Positions 18,842 to 25,525 are shown, counted from the first letter of the stretch. The stretch is DNA of 34,841 nucleotides from Chitinophaga pinensis (GCA_945876095.1 CAMCMP010000031.1:1-34841), one strand, 5' to 3'. The notes: generated by a model not told the origin, from the letters alone. Numbers and translations are program-made.

Positions 18842-19945
18842 ATGGATGGTAAAGCTCAAAATAGTAATGAAGTAATTTCCAAAAATATTGGATCAATGGG
18901 TGAGGTAACTATTTTAGCTATTGAATCTTCCTGCGATGATACTGCTGCAGCTGTTTGCAGCAATGGAAAAATATTATCTAACATCATTGCTAATCAAGCG
19001 GTACATGAAAAATATGGTGGCGTAGTTCCCGAATTAGCTAGTAGAGCACATTTGCAAAATATTGTTCCTGTAGTAACCGAGGCATTAAAAGTGGCAGACT
19101 GTAATCTGTCAACCATTGATGCCATAGCTTTTACACAAGCACCTGGATTAATAGGATCTTTATTGGTAGGTGCACAATTTGCAAAGTCATTGGCGCTTTC
19201 TTTAGACAAACCTTTGATTGCGGTTCATCATATGCAAGCCCATGTTTTGGCTAATTTAATTGCAGATGAAAAACCTTCTTTTCCTTTTTTATGTCTTACG
19301 GTGAGCGGAGGCCATACTCAAATAGTTCTTTGTGAAAGTCCATCGAAGATGAAAGTAATTGGAGAAACCATTGATGATGCGGCGGGTGAAGCCTTTGACA
19401 AGACTGCTAAATTATTAGGACTTCCCTACCCTGGTGGTCCATTAGTAGATAAATATGCTCAGCAAGGAAATCCCAACCGCTTTCAATTTCCAGAACCAAA
19501 AATACCAGGATTAAATTTTAGTTTCAGCGGACTCAAAACTTCTATTTTATATTTTTTAAATAATGCGGGAACTAGCAATGTATTTAAAGAAGAATTTAAA
19601 GTATCGGAAGAAGATAAAAAAATATTCATAGAACAAAATCTCGCAGATATCTGTGCATCTGTACAAGACAGAATTATTTCTATCCTAATCAATAAGTTAA
19701 AGAAGGCAGCAAAAGAATATAAGATCAATCAGATATGTATAGCGGGCGGAGTGAGTGCCAATAGTGGTTTAAGAAAGGCGCTAAAAGAAACGGGTGAAAA
19801 AATGGGTTGGGAGACCTTTATTCCTGCCTTTCAATACTGTACCGATAATGCAGCAATGATTGCTATTACAGCTCATTTTAAGTATTTGAACAATGATTTT
19901 TCTGATTTAAGTATTAGCCCAACACCCAGAGCTATTTGGTCATAA
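18842..19945 (+). CDS. tsaD: tRNA N6-adenosine threonylcarbamoyltransferase
   Basis: TsaD transfers the threonylcarbamoyl group to A37 of ANN-decoding tRNAs to form t6A, with TsaB, TsaE and TsaC made elsewhere. The 367-aa frame contains the ASKHA-fold signature ILAIESSCDDTAAAV, the metal-binding HMQAH (His130, His134), LTVSGGHTQIVL, the ATP-binding GEAFDKTAKLLGLPYPGGP and CIAGGVSANSGLR, and the closing YCTDNAAMI. Two starts are possible. The ATG at 18842 adds 18 residues not usual for the family but sits exactly at the predicted transcription start (leaderless). The ATG at 18896 gives the normal family N-terminus MGEVTILAIESS. The longer start is listed because of the promoter spacing; the choice is uncertain. 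Confidence 0.96.
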   Translation: MDGKAQNSNEVISKNIGSMGEVTILAIESSCDDTAAAVCSNGKILSNIIANQAVHEKYGGVVPELASRAHLQNIVPVVTEALKVADCNLSTIDAIAFTQAPGLIGSLLVGAQFAKSLALSLDKPLIAVHHMQAHVLANLIADEKPSFPFLCLTVSGGHTQIVLCESPSKMKVIGETIDDAAGEAFDKTAKLLGLPYPGGPLVDKYAQQGNPNRFQFPEPKIPGLNFSFSGLKTSILYFLNNAGTSNVFKEEFKVSEEDKKIFIEQNLADICASVQDRIISILINKLKKAAKEYKINQICIAGGVSANSGLRKALKETGEKMGWETFIPAFQYCTDNAAMIAITAHFKYLNNDFSDLSISPTPRAIWS

Positions 19946-20031
19946 TATTTATAGAATATTCAATCAGTAATTTTCTAATACAAAAAGTATCCTTTTAAAA
20001 AAAATATTTTTATTTATTATCTACTCACCCA

Positions 20032-20754
20032 TTGGCCAACACCTACTTTCAATTTAAGCAATTTACTATCGATCAGCAAAACTGCGCTATGAAAGTATGT
20101 ACAGATGCTTGTTTATTTGGAGCCATCATTGCAGATAAAATATATCGAGAAAAAAATAAGATAAGCAACCTATTAGATATTGGAACAGGTACCGGTTTAT
20201 TAAGTTTACAAGTGGTACAAAAAAATAGCCTTTCAATTGATGCAGTAGAAATAGATCAAGATTGTTTTAAACAGGCCCAACAAAATTTTAGCAACTCTCC
20301 ATGGAGTGAAAAATTGCGTATTTATAATACTGATATTTTAAATTTTGTTGCTGATAAAAAATATGATTGCATTATTTCAAATCCTCCCTTTTACGAAGGC
20401 GATTTAAAATCGGATAACTCAAAAAAAAATGCAGCCAAACATGATAGTACTTTAAAATTAGAACAGCTTTTACAAGTAATCGAAAAGCATTTATCGCCCA
20501 CAGGTTATTTTGCGGTGCTACTCCCCTATCAAAGAGTAGACTATTTTATCACCTTAGCAGCTGACTTTAATTACAAAGTTCAAGAACAATGGATGATCAG
20601 ACCAACTGACGCGCATCCTTTTTTTAGAGGAATTTTATTTTTCAGTCTTGCTCCAACAGAATTTGTAACCAAACAAATATCCATCAAAGACTCTAATGGA
20701 AACTACACAACAGAATTTGTGGATTTATTAAAAGATTATTATTTACAATTTTAG
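20032..20754 (+). CDS. tRNA1(Val) (adenine(37)-N6)-methyltransferase family protein
   Basis: This is a class I SAM-dependent methyltransferase of the TrmN6/YfiC type, which makes m6A37 in tRNA1(Val) in E. coli. The 240-aa frame has the family N-terminus YFQFKQFTIDQQ...AMKVCTD, the SAM-binding LLDIGTGTGLLSL (47-59), the acidic VEID, and the catalytic NPPF (117-120). The frame begins with TTG at 20032; no ATG exists before the conserved FxFKQF segment, and the first in-frame ATG (codon 20) would remove it. A -7-like box (TATTTTTA, 20005-20012) would give a 15-nt leader. A TTG start is unusual here; an ATG broken by one inserted T (ATTGGCC versus ATGGCC) is the alternative. Confidence 0.88.
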   Translation: MANTYFQFKQFTIDQQNCAMKVCTDACLFGAIIADKIYREKNKISNLLDIGTGTGLLSLQVVQKNSLSIDAVEIDQDCFKQAQQNFSNSPWSEKLRIYNTDILNFVADKKYDCIISNPPFYEGDLKSDNSKKNAAKHDSTLKLEQLLQVIEKHLSPTGYFAVLLPYQRVDYFITLAADFNYKVQEQWMIRPTDAHPFFRGILFFSLAPTEFVTKQISIKDSNGNYTTEFVDLLKDYYLQF

Positions 20755-20809
20755 CTTAAAGCCATCAGAAAATTATCCACCTGAAACGCAAGTTTAAGCA
20801 ATGAGCGGG

Positions 20810-20817
20810 TATATTTG
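20810..20817 (+). promoter_or_regulatory. hscB -7 box TATATTTG, 4 bp before ATG
   Basis: A perfect TAnnTTTG lies 4 bp before the ATG at 20822. It sits downstream of the earlier in-frame ATG at 20801, so a transcript from this promoter could not use that earlier codon. Confidence 0.62.
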
Positions 20818-20821
20818 TAAT

Positions 20822-21313
20822 ATGAATTATTTTGAATTATTTGGCCTTCCTATATCCCTCAAGGTAGATACTAGTTCACTAGCAAAAAAGTACTTTGAAT
20901 TGCAAAGGGAATTTCATCCTGATTTTTACACGCAATCAGATGAAACAGAACAGCAAGAAGCACTAGAGAAATCGGCTGAAATTAATAAGGGGTTAAAAAT
21001 ATTACAAAACCCTGATGCGACGATTCAATATGTATTACAGTTAAAGAATTTGCTCACAGAAAACGAAAAGTATGAGTTGCCCCCTGAGTTTTTAATGGAC
21101 ATGATGGAGCTCAATGAGAAGTTGGTAGAGCAAGACCACGATTCCTTTTCTAAGGAGGTAGCGCAATTGGAAGAAAGTCTGTATGAAGAGGTAAAAGAGA
21201 TAATAGAGCAGTACGACAATGAAAGCATCAGCGAGGAAAGTTTACAAAAACTAAAAGAATTTTATTTTAAGAAAAAATACTTGCAACGTATTTTGGACAG
21301 GATAGCCGATTAA
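20822..21313 (+). CDS. hscB: Fe-S cluster co-chaperone HscB (DnaJ domain)
   Basis: HscB is the J-domain partner that delivers the IscU scaffold to the Hsp70 HscA during iron-sulphur cluster transfer. The 163-aa product has an N-terminal J domain beginning MNYFELFGLP, with the essential HPD at 32-34 (REFHPDFY), then a helical C-terminal domain of the HSCB type (ILQNPDATIQYVLQL, LPPEFLMDMMELNEKL). The start chosen is the conserved MNYFELFG rather than the in-frame ATG 21 bp upstream, because the -7 box lies between the two. No other isc genes are nearby; tRNA-Leu follows 58 bp later. Confidence 0.93.
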   Translation: MNYFELFGLPISLKVDTSSLAKKYFELQREFHPDFYTQSDETEQQEALEKSAEINKGLKILQNPDATIQYVLQLKNLLTENEKYELPPEFLMDMMELNEKLVEQDHDSFSKEVAQLEESLYEEVKEIIEQYDNESISEESLQKLKEFYFKKKYLQRILDRIAD

Positions 21314-21371
21314 TGTAATATTGCAGTCCGTTAGAAGTTCTTCAAAAGTGAAGGTAACCTAACGAGAACAG

Positions 21372-21455
21372 GCCCATGTGGCGGAATTGGTAGACGCAGC
21401 AGACTCAAAATCTGCCATTCGCAAGGGTGTGAAGGTTCGATTCCTTTCGTGGGCA
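21372..21455 (+). tRNA. tRNA-Leu, anticodon CAA
   Basis: The acceptor arms GCCCATG and CGTGGGC pair over 7 bp with one G-U. The D arm has GCG/CGC, and the anticodon stem GCAGA/TCTGC encloses the loop CTCAAAA (anticodon CAA, reads UUG). A long variable arm (class II) and a T arm with TTCGATT complete the fold. The 3' CCA is not encoded. It marks the boundary between housekeeping genes and the repeat-rich island. Confidence 0.97.
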
Positions 21456-21458
21456 CTC

Positions 21459-21483
21459 AACCAGCAGTAATGCTGGTTTTTTT
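21459..21483 (+). terminator. Intrinsic terminator after tRNA-Leu
   Basis: The 8-bp stem AACCAGCA/TGCTGGTT with a GTAA loop is followed by a T run, four bases after the tRNA 3' end. From here to 21815 there is no gene, only the repeats listed separately. Confidence 0.92.
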
Positions 21484-21547
21484 ATGCCTATACGTATTGA
21501 TTTTCAATTACTTACGTTTTTACCACTTTTTAAAAATTGGTTAAAAT

Positions 21548-21625
21548 ACCCCTTGTTTCTCAATTTTTGCGACACTGTTGTTACATGAGAAAATATATAA
21601 ACCCTTTTTAGGTTTTTCAAATCTG
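21548..21625 (+). repeat. ~78-bp dispersed repeat, copy 1 (next to BIME-like copy A)
   Basis: This stretch matches 25783-25858 at most positions: ACCCCTT, TCTCAATTTTTG, TTGTTACATGAG, then AGGTT-TTCAAATCT. Both copies stand just before a full inverted-repeat element (gaps of 3 and 11 bp). No coding content was seen. Confidence 0.7.
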
Positions 21626-21628
21626 TGT

Positions 21629-21762
21629 TCAGGCGCAGGACTCCGGTCCTGTGCCTATTTGTTATTAATCTTTCGTGATCAAAAAATGTAACCAATTTCT
21701 TGAGAGTAAGATAATTAGGCAGTAGTAACAATGCAGACACAGGACGGAGTCCTGCGCCTGAA
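21629..21762 (+). repeat. BIME-like inverted-repeat element, copy A (complete)
   Basis: A 134-bp element bounded by TTCAGGCGCAGG and its complement CCTGCGCCTGAA. Each ~26-bp end also folds by itself into a REP-type hairpin (CAGGAC-TCCG-GTCCTG). The ~80-bp interior is shared by all full copies, including TTGTTATTAATC and AAAAAATGTAACCA. There is no ORF. Its size and structure suggest a non-autonomous element moved by an enzyme encoded elsewhere, for example a REP-associated tyrosine transposase (RAYT); that link is inference. Confidence 0.88.
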
Positions 21763-21815
21763 GGGGGCTTTTTTATTTCTGAGTGACGTGTGAGTGACGG
21801 TGGTTCTAGAATAAA

Positions 21816-22865
21816 TTAAAAGTAAGTATTCACTGCAAACTCAAATTGACCAATGAATATTTTCTTAAATGAGTTAATATTAGTTTGTTCATAGAACAGT
21901 AACATTGATTTTTTGTATTCTATCGAATCAATTGTTCTAAATGAAATTGGACAATAATGATTATGCAACAAAATTGCATTACTTATAATTCTCGCAGTTC
22001 TTTTATTTCCATCAGCGAATGGCTGTATATAAGAAATTAATACCAATGCTAATAAAGCCTTCTCAAAAATATTATCTCTCAAATTTATGATGGTACACAT
22101 TTCTAATAACGCCTCTTTGATCTGAAATTCATTTTCTAGCGGTTTATAATTGGTACCTGAAATGCCCACTCTGTTATGTCTAATATTTCTGGAAATTTCT
22201 AAATCCTTCGCTAAGAGGCTATGTATATCTTCAATACTTGAAATTGTTAAAGGATTTATATAATCTGGATGGCTAATTATAAAATCTAATGCATCTTTAT
22301 GATTTAATAGCATAGTTGCCTCATCCTTAGTTTTACCTGCAGCTGTTTGTTTATCTTTTAAAAGCCTTTCTGTTTCTAATAAAGAATAGGTGTTCCCTTC
22401 TATTTGTGAAGATTTCCAACTTAAATCAATTGCTAAACGTTCTAACTCATTCTTAAATTCAGCTGTGCTCAACTTGGCTGAATTTTTGACAAACTTAGAC
22501 TGTAAATCATTTAACAAATCAAATTCAAGGGGTGTAAATAAAGATATATTTTTAAGCGTAGTACTAAGTAATTGTTGATTAAAACCAGTTTGAATTATTC
22601 GATCGTCAATCTCTTTTTCAAAGTATTTATCTACATTAATTGGACGCATAACATCATAGGATTGACTAACAAAATACTTTCTACTTTTTAGTTCTCCAAT
22701 TGCATCAATTAAACCAAGTGCACTGATTGCTACTAATTTCCTTCTAAGTGTAGCCTTGCTCACTTTAAGACCTAATCCATTCAATATTTCGTTAGAGGTG
22801 CACTTAGGATTATCCTTAATAAATTCTGTTATTTCAGCATCTTTTATAGCAGTTATTTTTGGCAT
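21816..22865 (-). CDS. Fic-domain protein with N-terminal winged helix; Gln at the catalytic His position
   Basis: Fic proteins usually transfer AMP or another nucleotide-derived group to target proteins. The 349-aa chain begins with a DNA-binding-type winged helix (residues ~5-68, with NEILNGLGLKVSKATLRRK). The inhibitory-helix motif (S/T)xxxE(G/N) is present as SSQIEGN (Ser152, Glu156), on the N-terminal side as in class II Fic proteins. The active loop reads IQPFADGNKRTAR at 280-292: the catalytic His of HxFxDGNxxR is Gln281, while the phosphate-binding DGNxxR part is intact. It may therefore lack AMP-transferase activity or use another chemistry. It stands alone, with motif repeats over its promoter. 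It differs markedly from the second Fic gene at 24464-25525. Confidence 0.88.
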   Translation of the reverse strand: MPKITAIKDAEITEFIKDNPKCTSNEILNGLGLKVSKATLRRKLVAISALGLIDAIGELKSRKYFVSQSYDVMRPINVDKYFEKEIDDRIIQTGFNQQLLSTTLKNISLFTPLEFDLLNDLQSKFVKNSAKLSTAEFKNELERLAIDLSWKSSQIEGNTYSLLETERLLKDKQTAAGKTKDEATMLLNHKDALDFIISHPDYINPLTISSIEDIHSLLAKDLEISRNIRHNRVGISGTNYKPLENEFQIKEALLEMCTIINLRDNIFEKALLALVLISYIQPFADGNKRTARIISNAILLHNHYCPISFRTIDSIEYKKSMLLFYEQTNINSFKKIFIGQFEFAVNTYF

Positions 22866-22873
22866 ACATTTAA

Positions 22874-22953
22874 TTTATCAATCATAAATATATGCTTTAT
22901 CAATCAAAAAATGACAAAATTGAGCATTAAATCAATTTTAAATGATTGATAAA
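22874..22953 (-). promoter_or_regulatory. Predicted autoregulatory promoter of the first fic gene
   Basis: The 11-mer TTTATCAATCA occurs at 22874-22884 and 22896-22906, exactly 22 bp (two helical turns) apart, and inverted at 22943-22953. A -7-like box (minus strand TATATTTA, 22885-22892) lies between the first two copies, giving a start near 22880 and a ~15-nt leader. Binding at the repeats would block the promoter. The gene's own winged helix is the obvious candidate binder (inference). The remainder of 22866-23016 is AT-rich with a small hairpin (ACGCTT/AAGCGT, 22953-22968). Confidence 0.55.
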
Positions 22954-23016
22954 CGCTTAAAAAAGCGTAAATATAACATTGAAATAGATGTCAAAAACGT
23001 AATCCCAAACAAATGA

Positions 23017-23151
23017 TTCAGGCGCAGAACTCCGGTCCTGTGTCTAATTGTTATTAATCTTTATTGATCAAAAAATGTAACCAATGTTTTGAGAGTATGC
23101 TAATACAGGCAGTAGTAACTATAAAGACACAGGAAGGAGCCTTGCGTCTGA
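23017..23151 (+). repeat. BIME-like inverted-repeat element, copy B (complete, diverged)
   Basis: Same element as copy A, starting TTCAGGCGCAGAACTCCGG and ending in a degenerate right arm (AGGAAGGAGCCTTGCGTCTGA). The changes weaken the terminal pairing, so this looks like an older copy. It lies just beyond the 3' end of the small antitoxin gene at 23175. Confidence 0.82.
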
Positions 23152-23174
23152 GGGGGCAGTAGTACCTTCTTCGG

Positions 23175-23342
23175 TCATTGTTTCTGTCCAACGAGTTTTG
23201 TTTTGTTGTTGTCAAGTTTTTGTTTGATATACACTTTTAACTCTTCAAAAGTCATATTCTGTGTTTCAGAACTGATTTTGTCTCTGATTTCTCGCATCAT
23301 TTTTACAGCGTCAAACTGTTTTTCTTTTTTAGTCGTTTCCAT
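23175..23342 (-). CDS. Small antitoxin-like protein of a PIN-toxin module (toxin partner broken)
   Basis: A 55-aa reading frame beginning METTKKEKQFDAVKMMREIR and ending VGQKQ. It aligns with the intact module's small partner (23556-23744) through FDAxKxMRxIRDKxSxE, NMxFEE and a following Tyr, with under half of residues identical, so it is a divergent relative and not a recent duplicate. Its start overlaps by 14 bp the stop of a toxin fragment, the same toxin-first arrangement as in the intact pair. With its toxin destroyed it may be a leftover, or it may neutralise a related toxin; both are inference. No promoter of its own was identified. Confidence 0.75.
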   Translation of the reverse strand: METTKKEKQFDAVKMMREIRDKISSETQNMTFEELKVYIKQKLDNNKTKLVGQKQ

Positions 23343-23378
23343 AATTTACCAAGTCTTTTGGGCTTCTTATTTCAAGTA
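23329..23378 (-). pseudogene. C-terminal remnant of a PIN-domain toxin
   Basis: The last 16 codons read ILEIRSPKDLVNYGND and stop. They match the end of the intact toxin (MIEIRTPKEIFNYGNEE). The reading frame is lost exactly where BIME-like copy C begins (23379), and a stop codon follows within the element. All upstream toxin sequence, including every catalytic residue, is absent. The remnant still overlaps the antitoxin start as an intact module would. Confidence 0.8.
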
Positions 23379-23512
23379 TTCATGCGCAGTACTCCGGTCC
23401 TGTGTCTATTTGTTATTAATCTTTCGTAATAAAAAATGTAACCAGAGTTTTGATATTAGGATAATCAATGCACTAGTAACTTCGCAGACACAGTACGAAG
23501 TCCTGCGCCTGA
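23379..23512 (+). repeat. BIME-like inverted-repeat element, copy C (complete)
   Basis: The 134-bp element begins TTCATGCGCAGTACTCCGG and ends TCCTGCGCCTGA, with the conserved interior. Its left end abuts the toxin remnant and its right end abuts an attC-like hairpin. It therefore sits at a junction between two toxin-antitoxin modules. Confidence 0.87.
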
Positions 23513-23580
23513 GGCGTGCAGGCAATCGAAACCCTGTGTTGCGCCTGCGGCAGGGTTATAGCGCTTGCACGCTGTTAGGT
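23513..23580 (-). other. Integron attC-like hairpin at the 3' end of the antitoxin gene
   Basis: Read on the minus strand, the site starts with ACCTAAC (23580-23574), which fits the attC core RYYYAAC. It continues into an imperfect palindrome: outer arms TGCACGC/GCGTGCA (23566-23572 with 23514-23520) and inner arms AACCCTG/CAGGGTT (23530-23536 with 23551-23557). The matching GTTRRRY core expected at the far end is replaced by CTCAGGC, where the BIME-like element begins. Position just downstream of a small toxin-antitoxin gene is typical of cassette arrays. No integrase is in the window, so this is a candidate only. Confidence 0.5.
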
Positions 23581-23744
23581 GCTGGCTGCTTTAATTTATT
23601 TTCTTCTGAAAGCAACTTATCTAAATAGGCTCGCTCTTCTTCAAAACTCATATTCATAATTTCGAGACTTAATTTATCTCGAATTTGACGCATAACTTTA
23701 ATTGCATCAAATGTTTTTGTGTCTTTTCTATTCTTCGTTTCCAT
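23556..23744 (-). CDS. Putative antitoxin of the PIN-toxin module
   Basis: A 62-aa charged, helical protein starting METKNRKDTKTFDAIKVMRQ, with the shared core IRDKLSLE and NMSFEEERAYLDKLL. It lies downstream of, and overlaps by 17 bp, the PIN toxin gene, so the two are translationally coupled. Toxin-first order with a short acidic/helical partner is seen in many Bacteroidota PIN modules, and the antitoxin role is inferred from this. The final ~10 residues (QPAPNSVQAL) are encoded by the attC-like hairpin, so the original C-terminus has probably been replaced. Confidence 0.78.
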   Translation of the reverse strand: METKNRKDTKTFDAIKVMRQIRDKLSLEIMNMSFEEERAYLDKLLSEENKLKQPAPNSVQAL

Positions 23745-24195
23745 AATTGAAAATTTCTTTTGGAGTTCTTATTTCAATCATTTGATGACCATTTTGAAAA
23801 TTAATTCCATTATAGCCTCTTATCCGATCTAAGTTAACAATATGTTTAAAATTCCAACTAACTAAAACATCTGCATGACAAAGTGTTGCAATTGCAATAT
23901 GTTGACAATCTGCCCTACTTGTTTTCCCAACAACTTTCGCTTCAATATACTTATCGGCTAATTCTGAAGCATCTTTTGATAATCTAACTCTTTCTATGAA
24001 CTCTTTTGGTAAACTATCCAATAGTTGTCTTACAAAGTCAGGAGCACCTAATAATTCAGCCTCAAGAACATCAGAAACTATGATCGTCATTTCTCCATTT
24101 CTAACTCTATTAAAGAATGGAATAGTATCTGTAGAAAATTCCTCATCGAAATTTCCACCAAATACTGATGTATCTATATAAATGCGCTCAATCAT
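23728..24195 (-). CDS. PIN-domain toxin (VapC-like)
   Basis: The 155-aa protein has the PIN nuclease fold expected to cleave RNA in a toxin-antitoxin module. It begins with IYIDTSVFGG, whose Asp8 is the first metal ligand. VLEAELLG supplies Glu45/Glu47, and SRADCQHIAIA supplies Asp96. The fourth acidic position is Asn115 in VSWNFKHI, where many VapC proteins have Asp; the protein may still be active, as this position varies in the family. It is followed at a 17-bp overlap by the putative antitoxin. It starts after a 268-bp gap holding tandem repeats and a BIME fragment; a one-mismatch -7 box (minus strand TAACCTTG, 24228-24235) may be its promoter. Confidence 0.88.
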   Translation of the reverse strand: MIERIYIDTSVFGGNFDEEFSTDTIPFFNRVRNGEMTIIVSDVLEAELLGAPDFVRQLLDSLPKEFIERVRLSKDASELADKYIEAKVVGKTSRADCQHIAIATLCHADVLVSWNFKHIVNLDRIRGYNGINFQNGHQMIEIRTPKEIFNYGNEE

Positions 24196-24276
24196 TGATG
24201 CTAAATTACTACTTTTCTGAGAATATGCAAGGTTAGAAGCGTGTCTATAGACGGCTTATATTATAATTATTGATTG

Positions 24277-24383
24277 TTTTAAATTAGGGTTTAGTGGAGC
24301 TTTAAATTTATTGGTTCTTTTAAATTCGGGTTTAGGCGAGTATTTTTAATCGTTTGTGATTTTAAACTCAGGTTTAGAGGTTT
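24277..24383 (+). repeat. Three degenerate tandem repeats, ~41-bp period
   Basis: Units starting at 24277, 24318 and about 24360 share TTTTAAAyTnnGGTTTAG followed by a purine-rich end (TGGAG, GCGAG, AGG). No ORF spans them. They fill the place where the left part of BIME-like copy D would be expected. Confidence 0.65.
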
Positions 24384-24400
24384 AGTATATTCACCATTCA

Positions 24401-24445
24401 ACATTAGTAACAATGCAGACACAGGACCGGAGTCCTGCGCCTGAA
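24401..24445 (+). repeat. BIME-like element, copy D (right end only)
   Basis: Only the terminal ~45 bp remain: TTAGTAACAATGCAGACACA followed by the REP hairpin GGACCGGAGTCC and the end CCTGCGCCTGAA. The hairpin is intact, while the left arm and interior are missing. It lies 19 bp beyond the stop of the second fic gene. Confidence 0.82.
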
Positions 24446-24463
24446 GCGTATTATAATTCGAAA

Positions 24464-25525
24464 TTATTTATTACTCAATATTTCAAAAAGTGATTTATTT
24501 ACATAAAAACTTTCCCTACCCCACTTTTGCTTTTCTAAAAAACCATTTTTTACCAATTCTTCTAAATATCGAATAGCAGTACTTCTACTAACTGACAAAT
24601 CGCGTTCAATAAATTCAATTTTTGTATAGGGGTATTTAAATAAATTATTTAGCAAGTCTTGACTATATAATTTTGGCAACTTTGCTTTTATTTCTTGTTT
24701 AAACTGTTGCATTGTTTTATGAATCGCATTGATTAAAACAACTCCTTCTTTTGCAGTATTTTCTACACCGTCTAAAATAAATAAAATCCAAGGTCCCCAA
24801 TTTCCCGTTTCTCTTACTTGTTGAAGGTAGTGGTAATAGTCACTTTTCTTACTAATTATATATCTACTCAAGTAAAGTACAGGGAGATCTAACAATTTTT
24901 TATTAACTAAATATAAAATATTGATAATGCGCCCTGTGCGGCCATTTCCATCATAAAAAGGGTGAATCGTTTCAAATTGATAATGTATGATTGCCATTTT
25001 AATTAAAGGATCTAAATCAACCATCTCATCATTATTTATAAATTCCTCAAGGTTATGCATTAAAGTTTCAATCTCAACTGCATCCTGAGGGGGCATATAC
25101 ACTAGCTCACCTGTATTTTCATTTAACAATTTAGTACCAGGGACTTTTCTAAAACCAGCATCATTTTGTTCAATTACTGCTTGAATTTTTAAAATATGAT
25201 TATTAGTAAGTAAGCCACTTGATTGAATTAAGGCGAATCCTTGTTTTAAGGCTTCAGCGTATAGATGAACCTCTTTCGCTTCTGGTGAAGCAAATAGGTT
25301 GGAAAAAACACTGCTTTGATATACCTCAGCAAACGTGCTTATAATATTTTCAATTGCAGAACTTTCCTTTGCCTCTCTTAATGTTAGCGTTTCTAGCAGA
25401 ATATTTTGATTGGGAATACTGGTAATTACTCCTTTAAATTCTGCTAGACGCCGATGCGCGGCTGCTAATTTTTTTAAAACTGCCTTTGTTTCTACCTCAA
25501 TTTGTAAAGGTAATAAGGGTATCAT
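24464..25525 (-). CDS. Fic-family protein (SoFic-like, class II) with C-terminal winged helix
   Basis: This is a predicted AMP-transferase acting on protein targets, or an autoregulated relative. The 353-aa chain carries the inhibitory motif SSAIEN (Ser55, Glu59, Asn60) in the N-terminal helix and the complete active loop HPFYDGNGRTGR (His188, Asp192, Asn194, Arg196). It should therefore be catalytically competent but held in check by the N-terminal Glu. A C-terminal winged helix at about 295-350 (TKIEFIERDLSVSRSTAIRY) suggests DNA binding. This domain order resembles the Shewanella oneidensis Fic protein. It has motif repeats over its promoter, and BIME-like sequences lie on both sides. No separate antitoxin gene adjoins it. 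Confidence 0.93.
   Translation of the reverse strand: MIPLLPLQIEVETKAVLKKLAAAHRRLAEFKGVITSIPNQNILLETLTLREAKESSAIENIISTFAEVYQSSVFSNLFASPEAKEVHLYAEALKQGFALIQSSGLLTNNHILKIQAVIEQNDAGFRKVPGTKLLNENTGELVYMPPQDAVEIETLMHNLEEFINNDEMVDLDPLIKMAIIHYQFETIHPFYDGNGRTGRIINILYLVNKKLLDLPVLYLSRYIISKKSDYYHYLQQVRETGNWGPWILFILDGVENTAKEGVVLINAIHKTMQQFKQEIKAKLPKLYSQDLLNNLFKYPYTKIEFIERDLSVSRSTAIRYLEELVKNGFLEKQKWGRESFYVNKSLFEILSNK

Noticed and set aside
21372..21455. tRNA-Leu as attachment site of an integrative element
   Set aside because: The island begins here, but I found no second copy of the tRNA 3' end and no integrase in the window.
23203..23628. 141-codon plus-strand frame across the antitoxin and repeat element
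   Set aside because: It reads through the minus-strand antitoxin, the toxin remnant and an inverted-repeat element, with no recognisable content of its own.
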